A stretch of 45,019 nt of DNA from DATNBT01 sp964579765 (GTDB taxonomy: Bacteria > Acidobacteriota > Vicinamibacteria > Vicinamibacterales > CAVVIG01): assembly GCA_964579765.1 (NCBI GenBank), contig CAZOIK010000131.1, forward strand, positions 1 to 45,019, written 5' to 3'. Positions 39,254 to 45,019 of the stretch are shown here, in pieces. Both the position numbers and the translations under genes were made by a program. Below the pieces are notes generated by a model. The model did no database searches, was not told the origin of the DNA, and saw only the letters and a program-made list of their open reading frames with translations. Every line of letters starts with the position of its first letter. Position 1 is the stretch's first letter.

Positions 39254-40039
39254 TCACCCGCGGATGAGGCGATGAAGGCGCCGCCCCACGACGCCGGCCA
39301 GCCCGGTCCCCAGCAGGACGATCGTGGCCGGCTCTGGAACCGGTGACGGCGGCGGGTCGGCGAACGTCAAGACCTCGTCGTTGTAGTCGCCGTCGCCGGT
39401 CGTGAGCCGCGCGTCTTCGAAGGCCAGCGCCCACTTGTCGGTTCCATCGGTGAAGGCGAGCGCATGCGGTTCGCCCGCGACGTTCAGTGAGTCGATCGAG
39501 TAGTACGTGCCCCAGCCCGGGACCGTGATGTAGAAGCCGACCGAGTTCGGGTCGATCCCGCTTCCGGACAGGTTCACCTGGCAGTTCACGACGGCGCACG
39601 GCCCCGCGATCGTGAGGTTCCCGCCGTTGAACGAGAGGGTCGCCGCCGTCGCGCCGCCGTCGTCGGCGCCGGTCACCGACCCGTTGAAGAGCGGCAGCGT
39701 GGTGATCCCCGTGCTGGTGGGCGACCAGAGACCCAGCAGGTCGTGTTCGGCGGTGTATTCGAAGTTGAGCGTCACCGTGTCGGTGGTGCTGAACGAGAAC
39801 AGCCCCTTCGGCAATTCATTCGCGACGGCGTCGTAGACCAGCGACGTCGTCGCCGGATCGCAGTCCGCCCCGCCGTAGAAGACGCAGCCGAGAATGCGGC
39901 TGAGGCTCGGTTCCCGCGAGGTGCCGATGGAGACGGGCCTGACGTTCGGCAGGATCGGATCGGCCAGCGCGGTGTTCCGGCCAGCCGTCAATACGATTAC
40001 CGCGACGACTGCGACGATGCGTGCGAGCATTTTCAGCAT
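39254..40039 (-). CDS. PEP-CTERM sorted exported protein
   Basis: 261 residues from ATG 40039 (GGAGG eight bases upstream; an in-frame start at 40108 is less likely). Signal peptide MLARIVAVVAVIVLTAGRNTALA. The body is beta-rich, with a WALAFEDARLTTGDGDYNDEVLTF segment typical of DUF4114-like domains with Asp-rich metal loops. The C-terminus PVPEPATIVLLGTGLAGVVGRRLHRLIRG is a PEP-CTERM signal: PEP motif, hydrophobic helix, basic tail, processed by an exosortase. It is a surface or exopolysaccharide-associated protein. Confidence 0.88.
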   Translation of the reverse strand: MLKMLARIVAVVAVIVLTAGRNTALADPILPNVRPVSIGTSREPSLSRILGCVFYGGADCDPATTSLVYDAVANELPKGLFSFSTTDTVTLNFEYTAEHDLLGLWSPTSTGITTLPLFNGSVTGADDGGATAATLSFNGGNLTIAGPCAVVNCQVNLSGSGIDPNSVGFYITVPGWGTYYSIDSLNVAGEPHALAFTDGTDKWALAFEDARLTTGDGDYNDEVLTFADPPPSPVPEPATIVLLGTGLAGVVGRRLHRLIRG

Positions 40040-40256
40040 CGGTCTTGCCTCCGTTCCGCGTCGCCCTGCATAAGGCAAACGGCTGACCACCGCGGCGGCG
40101 GTCCGCACGCGACAGCGATTAGCGACGTAACTTGCGCGTTACGTGCGGAGTGCGGCTCCGGGCGCGCCCGGACGGGCTAGGGCGCGCCGTGGTTGTCGCC
40201 GCTATGGCAGACGAGAAGGTTGCGGGGCGGAAGACTTCCAGGAATGCCGAATGGCC
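40040..40256. other. Intergenic region with a perfect palindrome
   Basis: 217 bases between two minus-strand genes. ACGTAAC-TTGCGC-GTTACGT (40125-40144) is a perfect 7-bp inverted repeat, operator-like in size, about 85 bases upstream of the PEP-CTERM start. GC-rich complementary blocks follow (GGGCGCGCC). No gene is supported here. Confidence 0.45.
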
Positions 40257-41132
40257 TCACACGCGGCTCGGCTCGCCGTCGGCGAGCGCGAGCTGGGTGA
40301 CGCGGAGGCCGGTCTTCGTGATACGCGACGGGAAGACGTCCTTCAGCCGCTCCTCGTGGACCGGGATGACGCGGCGGTAGTCGCCGCCCGCGCGCTTCGT
40401 CATCTCCTCGGCGGTCATGATCAGCGAGAACTGGCTGCCCGTCGCGAGGCCGACCGGGACGTACTGCGGGTCGTTCGGGTCGGTGCCGACCAGGTTCTCG
40501 TGCGCGTACACCAGATCGCCCGCGAACACCCACGCGTTTTGCGAATTCCGCGCGCCGTCGTTGCGGACCGTCACGTACATCGATCCCCACGTGTGCGTGT
40601 CGAACGCCGCGTGCAGGTCGATGCCGGGCACGACGTCCTCGCGATCGCCATCCACGCACACGAGACGGCCCTGGCGCGCGAGGTCCACGGTCTTCATGAT
40701 GTCCGCGGGATCGATGCCGAGCATCAGCCAGCGGAAGCGCCGCTCGAGCGACATCGCCCACACCCACTTGGACAGCTCACGCTCCTGGATGTACATCGTC
40801 GCGTTCGGGAACTGATCGAGGCTGCCCATGTGATCGAAGTGCGCGTGCGTGATGAAGACGCGCGACACCTCGCTCGGATCGACGCCGACTTCGGCGAGCA
40901 CCGTCTTCGGCGGCTGCCAGCCGGCCACGCCCCACATCTCGGCCATTTCCTTGCCGTAGGCGACGTGGTTGTAGCCGACGTCGATCATCGCCGTCACCCC
41001 GCCGCCTTTGATGACGATGTAGCCGTAGGGCATCTTGCGATGGCCCTGGTTGTGGGCGCCGTAGACGAACAGGCTGGTGGGTTGCTGCAGAACGTGGGCG
41101 TACTCGAGCACCCAGAGCGAGTAGCATGTCAT
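40257..41132 (-). CDS. N-acyl homoserine lactonase family MBL hydrolase
   Basis: 291 residues. MBL motif HAHFDHMGS (H96, H98, D100, H101), then FDTHTWGSMYV, VFAGDLVY and VIPVHEE complete the metal site. The N-terminus begins YSLWVLEYAHVLQQPTSLFVYG, typical of AHL-lactonase-like proteins; AGGDYRRVIPVHEERL near the end matches that branch. Lactone hydrolysis is possible; the true substrate is unproven. ATG 41132 has no close Shine-Dalgarno; TAGAAT (complement of 41173-41178) may be its -10 box, giving a ~35-base leader. Confidence 0.87.
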   Translation of the reverse strand: MTCYSLWVLEYAHVLQQPTSLFVYGAHNQGHRKMPYGYIVIKGGGVTAMIDVGYNHVAYGKEMAEMWGVAGWQPPKTVLAEVGVDPSEVSRVFITHAHFDHMGSLDQFPNATMYIQERELSKWVWAMSLERRFRWLMLGIDPADIMKTVDLARQGRLVCVDGDREDVVPGIDLHAAFDTHTWGSMYVTVRNDGARNSQNAWVFAGDLVYAHENLVGTDPNDPQYVPVGLATGSQFSLIMTAEEMTKRAGGDYRRVIPVHEERLKDVFPSRITKTGLRVTQLALADGEPSRV

Positions 41133-41190
41133 TGTTCAGGCGGCTCCATTCCGGCGGGCGACAGCGGCCGGGATTCTAGCATCCGTTGAC

Positions 41191-41219
41191 TTGGCCCAAT
41201 CGCATTTATTCGATATGAT
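41191..41219 (+). promoter_or_regulatory. Promoter of the DUF1592/DUF1552 operon
   Basis: TTGGCC (41191-41196, 4/6), 17-base spacer, TATGAT (41214-41219, 5/6). Transcription would begin at or one base before ATG 41227, making the mRNA leaderless. Confidence 0.55.
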
Positions 41220-41226
41220 TCAACAA

Positions 41227-43653
41227 ATGAGGCGGACATTCTGGCTGGGTGTCATCTCGCTCTGGATTTCATCGGCCGCCTGGAGCGTGACCCATGCCGC
41301 ACCCCTGCAGGGCACGCCACAGTCCACGCCGCCAGCGCCGTCCGTCAGTGCCGAGCAGCAGACCATCAACCGCTACTGCGTCACCTGTCATAACGATCGG
41401 CTGAAGACCTCCGGCCTGTCGCTGCAGTCGGTGGATCTGGCGCACGCCGCGTCGAATCCGGAGCTCTGGGAAAAAGTGCAGCGCAAGATCGAGGCGCGCG
41501 CGATGCCGCCGCTCGGCGCGCGCCGTCCCGACGAGGCCACGTATCGTGCGCTGCAGACGTCCATCGAAACGAAGCTCGACGCGGAAGCCGCGGCGCATCC
41601 GAATCCCGGCGCGCCAATCCTGCACCGCCTGAACCGCGCCGAGTACGCCAACGCCGTCCACGATCTGCTCGACCTCGACGTGGACGTCACCTCGCTGCTG
41701 CCGCCGGACGACTCGGCGTATGGCTTCGACAACATCTCGGACGTGCTCGGCGTGTCGCCGGCGCTGCAGGAGCGCTACCTGTCGGCGGCGATGAAGATCG
41801 CCGCGGTCGCCGTCGGCGATCCCGAGATTACGGCCGGCAGCGACACGTTCCGTATCCGTCAGGACCTCTCGCAGGATCAGCACATCGAAGGGCTGCCGCT
41901 CGGCACGATCGGCGGCACGTCGGTGCGCTACACGTTCCCGCTCGACGGCGACTACGTCTTCCAGGTGAAGCTCTACCGCACGAACCTGAACATCACGCGC
42001 GGCCTCGAGTATCCGCATCAGGTCGAGTTCGCCATCGACGGCAAGCGCGTCTACGCGCCGACGATCGGCGGCGAGGAAGACCTCGCGGATTTGTTCGACA
42101 AGCCGACGGACACGAGCGATGCCGTTGACGCCCGGTTGCGCGTCCGCGTGCCGGTGACAGCCGGTCCGCACGAGGTGTCGGTGGCGTTTGTCGCCGATCC
42201 GCCGGTGCAGGAGCCCGTCCGCCTGCAGCCGTTCCTGCGCAGCTCGATCGACAACTTCGACTGGGCCGGACGTCCGCACATGCAGACGTTCACGATCACG
42301 GGGCCGTTCAACGCGACGGGCCCGGGCGACACGCCGAGCCGCCGCCGGCTGTTCACGTGCCGGCCCGCGACGACGCTCTCCGCCGAGCGGGCGTGCGCCG
42401 AGAAGATCCTCGTGCCGCTCGCGCACCGTGCCTATCGCGCGCCGGTCAGCGCGGTCGATCGGCAGCGGATCATGGCGATCTACGACGAAGGCCGGCGCAC
42501 CGGGACGTTCGAGAGCGGCGTCGAGTCGGCGCTCGTCCGCGTTCTTGCCGCGCCGCGCTTCGTGTTCCGCGTCGAGCAGGATCCGGCCAGCGTCAAGCCC
42601 GGCACGCCGTATCGGCTGCCGGACATCGAGCTGGCGTCGCGGCTGTCGTTCTTCCTGTGGAGCAGCATCCCGGACGACGAGCTGCTGCGGGTGGCCGAGC
42701 AGGGCACGCTGCACGAGCCGGCCGTGCTCGACGCGCAGGTGCGCCGCATGCTCGCCGACCCGAAGTCGCAGGCGATCATCGGCAACTTCGCCGGCCAGTG
42801 GCTGCAGCTGCGGAACGTCCGCAACGTCCAGCCGAATTCGGATTTGTTCCCCGATTTCGACGACAACCTGCGCAGCGCGTTCAAGCGCGAGACCGAGCTC
42901 TTCTTCGAGAGCGTCATGCGCGAAGACCGGCCCGTGCTCGACCTGATGACGGCCAACTACACGTTCGTCAACCAGCGGCTGGCCGAGCATTACGGCATTC
43001 CGGGCGTCTACGGCAGCCGGTTCCGCCGCGTGACGCTGACCGACGAGCGCCGCTTCGGGCTGCTCGGCAAGGGCAGCGTCCTGGCCGTGACCTCGCACGC
43101 CGAGCGGACGTCGCCCGTCGAGCGCGGCAAGTGGATTCTCGAGAACATCCTCGGGCTGCCGGTGCCGCCGCCGCCGCCGATCCCTGGCGCGGGAGTCTTC
43201 GCCGAAGCCAAGCCCGGCGAGGCCCCCAAGTCGATGCGCGAGCAGATGGCCGAGCATCGCAAGAACCCCGTCTGCGCGACGTGTCACAAGGTGATGGACC
43301 CGATCGGGCTGTCCCTCGACAATTTCGACGTGGTCGGCTCGTGGCGGACGGAGGATGCGGGGCACCCGATCGACGCGACGGGTGAACTCGTGGACGGGAG
43401 CCAGGTGGACGGCGTCGTGACGCTGCGCAAGGCGCTCATGCAGCATCCCGACGTGTTCGTGCGCACAATGACCGAGAAAATGCTGATTTACGCCTTGGGC
43501 CGCGGCCTCGACGCGCACGACATGCCCACGGTTCGTGCAATCATGAGACAGGCCGAGATGCGGGGTTATCGGTTCTCGTCGATCGTCCTCGGCATCGTGC
43601 ACAGCACGCCGTTCACGATGCGGATGGCGCAGCCGGCGGCAACGGCGAATTAG
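41227..43653 (+). CDS. DUF1592 multidomain cytochrome-like secreted protein
   Basis: 808 residues from ATG 41227; an upstream TTG (41191) lies inside the promoter. Signal peptide RRTFWLGVISLWISSAAWSVTHA. Domains in order: cytochrome-c-like segment with heme motif CVTCH (51-55), DUF1587 (HRLNRAEYANAVHDLLDLDVD), a beta-rich carbohydrate-binding-like segment, DUF1595 (VPLAHRAYRAPVSAVDRQRI), DUF1592 (ELASRLSFFLWSSIPDDELL, NFAGQWLQLRN), DUF1588 with a second CATCH motif (683-687, CHKVMDPIGLSLDNFD), and DUF1585 at the C-terminus. Widespread in Planctomycetes and Acidobacteria, paired with DUF1552; proposed role in periplasmic redox or polymer turnover, not established. Confidence 0.93.
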   Translation: MRRTFWLGVISLWISSAAWSVTHAAPLQGTPQSTPPAPSVSAEQQTINRYCVTCHNDRLKTSGLSLQSVDLAHAASNPELWEKVQRKIEARAMPPLGARRPDEATYRALQTSIETKLDAEAAAHPNPGAPILHRLNRAEYANAVHDLLDLDVDVTSLLPPDDSAYGFDNISDVLGVSPALQERYLSAAMKIAAVAVGDPEITAGSDTFRIRQDLSQDQHIEGLPLGTIGGTSVRYTFPLDGDYVFQVKLYRTNLNITRGLEYPHQVEFAIDGKRVYAPTIGGEEDLADLFDKPTDTSDAVDARLRVRVPVTAGPHEVSVAFVADPPVQEPVRLQPFLRSSIDNFDWAGRPHMQTFTITGPFNATGPGDTPSRRRLFTCRPATTLSAERACAEKILVPLAHRAYRAPVSAVDRQRIMAIYDEGRRTGTFESGVESALVRVLAAPRFVFRVEQDPASVKPGTPYRLPDIELASRLSFFLWSSIPDDELLRVAEQGTLHEPAVLDAQVRRMLADPKSQAIIGNFAGQWLQLRNVRNVQPNSDLFPDFDDNLRSAFKRETELFFESVMREDRPVLDLMTANYTFVNQRLAEHYGIPGVYGSRFRRVTLTDERRFGLLGKGSVLAVTSHAERTSPVERGKWILENILGLPVPPPPPIPGAGVFAEAKPGEAPKSMREQMAEHRKNPVCATCHKVMDPIGLSLDNFDVVGSWRTEDAGHPIDATGELVDGSQVDGVVTLRKALMQHPDVFVRTMTEKMLIYALGRGLDAHDMPTVRAIMRQAEMRGYRFSSIVLGIVHSTPFTMRMAQPAATAN

Positions 43654-43662
43654 GGGTTGAAC

Positions 43663-44991
43663 ATGTATATCTCCAAGATGGCGCTTCCACGACGGACGTT
43701 CCTGCGCGGGATGGGGGCGGCGCTCGCGCTGCCGCTGCTCGACGCGATGGTGCCGGCCTTGACCCCGCTGGCGAAGGCGGCGGCGGCGCCGAAGATCCGG
43801 GCCGGCTGGGTGTACATCCCGAACGGCGCGATCGTGGACGACTTCTTCCCGAAGTCGTTCGGCACGGGGTGGGAGTTCACGCCGATTCTCAAGCCGCTCG
43901 AGCCGCACAAGGACGAGCTGGTCGTCGTCAAGAACCTCACGCGCTCGCATCCGGGCAGCCAGGTCGGCGACCACGCCGTCAGCGTCGGCGGCTATCTCAC
44001 CGGCGTCTGGCCGAAGCGCACGGAAGCCGAGGACGTGCTCGCCAACACGACGATCGATCAGATCGTCGCGCGCCAGATCGGCGAAGACACGCCGCTGCCC
44101 TCGCTTGAAGTCGCGACCGAGGACTTCACCGGCTACGTGGGCGCCTGCTCGCCGGGCTTCAGCTGCGCGTACATGAACACCATCGCGTGGAGCTCGCCGA
44201 CGACGCCGCTGCCGATGGAGATCAACCCGCGGGCGGTCTTCGAGCACCTGTTCGGGCAGGCGGGCACCGCCGCCCACCGCGCGGCCCGCGTGAAGGAAGA
44301 GAAGAGCATCCTCGACTCGATTTCGCAGGAGGCCGGCGATCTGCGGCGGTCGCTCGGCGCGAAGGATCGCGGCCGCGTCGATCAATATCTCGACAACGTG
44401 CGCGAGATCGAGCGTCGCATTCAGCGCACCGAAGCGCACAACGCGACCAACGTCGTCACGACGGGCGCGCCAATCGGCATCCCCGATTCGTTCGAGGAGC
44501 ACGTCGGCCTGATGTACGACCTGATCGCGACGGCGTGGCAGGCCGACATCACGCGCGTCTTCACGTTCATGCTGTCGCGCGAGCTCAGCCAGCGGACGTA
44601 CGGCAACATCGGCGTCACCGAGCAGCACCACACGATCTCGCACCATGGGAACGACCCGGACAAGATCGCGAAGAACGTGAAGATCAACACGTATCACATC
44701 CAGCTCTTCGCGCGGTTCATCGACAAGCTGAAGTCGATTGAAGACGGCGACGGCACGCTGCTCGATCACACGGTCGTCTTCCACGGCGGCGGCATGGGCA
44801 ACCCGAACGGACACCTGACCGACCCGCTGCCCGTCGTGGGCGTCGGCGGCGGGCTCGGCAAGGGCTACCGCCACCTCGAGCTGCCGGTGCGGACGCCGGT
44901 CGGCGATCTGTGGCTGTCGGTCGCGCACAAGTTCGGCAACCAGATGCGGCAGTTCGGCGACGGCGACGCGCCGATTTCGTTGTTTGCGTGA
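43663..44991 (+). CDS. DUF1552 protein with twin-arginine signal
   Basis: 442 residues from ATG 43663 (AGGGG six bases upstream, overlapping the previous stop; TTG 43657 is less likely). The N-terminus RRTFLRGMGAALALPLLDAMVP is a Tat-type signal, so it is exported folded, perhaps with a cofactor. The body is the DUF1552 domain: GWVYIPNGAIVDDFFP, LTRSHPGSQVGDHAVSVGGYLTG, CAYMNTIAWSSPTTPLPMEINPRAVFEHLFG, EHHTISHHGND-like motif near residue 325, and VVFHGGGMGNPNGH. The family is related to the alkaline phosphatase/sulfatase-like DUF1501 group. It is co-transcribed with the DUF1592 gene. Confidence 0.93.
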   Translation: MYISKMALPRRTFLRGMGAALALPLLDAMVPALTPLAKAAAAPKIRAGWVYIPNGAIVDDFFPKSFGTGWEFTPILKPLEPHKDELVVVKNLTRSHPGSQVGDHAVSVGGYLTGVWPKRTEAEDVLANTTIDQIVARQIGEDTPLPSLEVATEDFTGYVGACSPGFSCAYMNTIAWSSPTTPLPMEINPRAVFEHLFGQAGTAAHRAARVKEEKSILDSISQEAGDLRRSLGAKDRGRVDQYLDNVREIERRIQRTEAHNATNVVTTGAPIGIPDSFEEHVGLMYDLIATAWQADITRVFTFMLSRELSQRTYGNIGVTEQHHTISHHGNDPDKIAKNVKINTYHIQLFARFIDKLKSIEDGDGTLLDHTVVFHGGGMGNPNGHLTDPLPVVGVGGGLGKGYRHLELPVRTPVGDLWLSVAHKFGNQMRQFGDGDAPISLFA

Positions 44992-44997
44992 CGGACC

Positions 44998-45016
44998 GCG
45001 GCCCTGAAAGGGCCGC
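44998..45016. repeat. Hairpin repeat after the DUF1552 gene
   Basis: GCGGCCCT-GAA-AGGGCCGC (44998-45016) is a perfect 8-bp stem seven bases after the TGA stop, matching the CCCTGAAAGGG unit at 8070-8080. It may serve as a terminator. The repeat may continue past the window edge. Confidence 0.7.
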
Positions 45017-45019
45017 GCG

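Noticed and set aside
33185..41132. A quorum-quenching island from two AHL-lactonase-like genes
   Set aside because: The metallo-beta-lactamase motifs are real, but the genes lie 6 kb apart with unrelated neighbours and substrate cannot be read from the sequence.
41269..44928. A 1219-residue open frame on the minus strand
   Set aside because: It is antisense to the DUF1592 and DUF1552 genes, is dominated by Arg, Ala and His as expected from the complement of GC-rich coding DNA, and shows no domain.
8003..45016. A CRISPR array made of the GC-rich palindromic repeats
   Set aside because: The units are scattered tens of bases to kilobases apart, have different stems and lack regular unique spacers; no cas genes are present.

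Overview
The window is a GC-rich bacterial chromosome segment. Gene content suggests an Acidobacteriota member, most likely Vicinamibacteria. This rests on a DUF1592 multidomain cytochrome-like protein next to a DUF1552 protein, a PEP-CTERM protein, an M2 peptidase, a DUF6152 protein, several secreted metallo-beta-lactamase-fold hydrolases, and a dense population of short hairpin repeats between genes. The lineage is inferred from gene families; there is no rRNA or marker gene to prove it.

Region 1 (1-6889) is accessory DNA beside a tRNA-His gene. Positions 1-1440 are visibly less GC-rich and hold a truncated VapC-type PIN fragment and a winged-helix regulator with an unrecognised C-terminal domain. 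From 1661 to 6853 six genes run in one direction, overlapping or a few bases apart: a small acidic protein, a zinc-ribbon/coiled-coil protein, a HerA/VirD4-type DNA-pumping ATPase with a serine-rich insert, a replication-relaxation winged-helix protein, an excisionase-like HTH protein, and a tyrosine recombinase. The recombinase gene stops 35 bases before the CCA end of tRNA-His, which is the normal arrangement of an integrative element in a tRNA 3' end. I see no relaxase, replicase or mating-pore gene, so this is a compact integrative/mobilizable element of unclear transfer mechanism and the best candidate for a poorly described system here.

Region 2 (6965-45019) looks like core chromosome. 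In order it holds: a secreted protein, a GlcG-like protein and a YfcC-type transporter; a PabB-PabC fusion and a DAC-domain (c-di-AMP cyclase-like) protein; a Uma2 nuclease-like protein and an M2 peptidase; 3-oxoacid CoA-transferase subunits, a biotin carboxylase, a metallo-hydrolase and a hydroxyacid-oxoacid transhydrogenase; a heterodimeric ABC exporter with complementary degenerate sites; an AEC carrier, TonB and an M48 protease; an OPT transporter; a small catabolic-looking operon (SCP2-like protein, hydrolase, MFS, MaoC, MBL hydrolase); a selenium-binding protein/methanethiol oxidase with a NicO/UreH-like membrane protein; an AraC regulator; 3-hydroxybutyrate dehydrogenase; DUF6152, PEP-CTERM and AHL-lactonase-like proteins; and the DUF1592/DUF1552 pair. 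3-Hydroxybutyrate dehydrogenase plus CoA-transferase could form a ketone-body (PHB monomer) route.

Two genome-scale patterns stand out. First, many transcription-unit-leading genes have a -10 hexamer 6-8 bases before the start codon and no Shine-Dalgarno, implying leaderless mRNAs, and several divergent pairs share overlapping -10 boxes. Genes inside operons have good Shine-Dalgarno sequences. Second, a hairpin repeat family beginning with TAG repeatedly supplies the stop codon of the gene it abuts.
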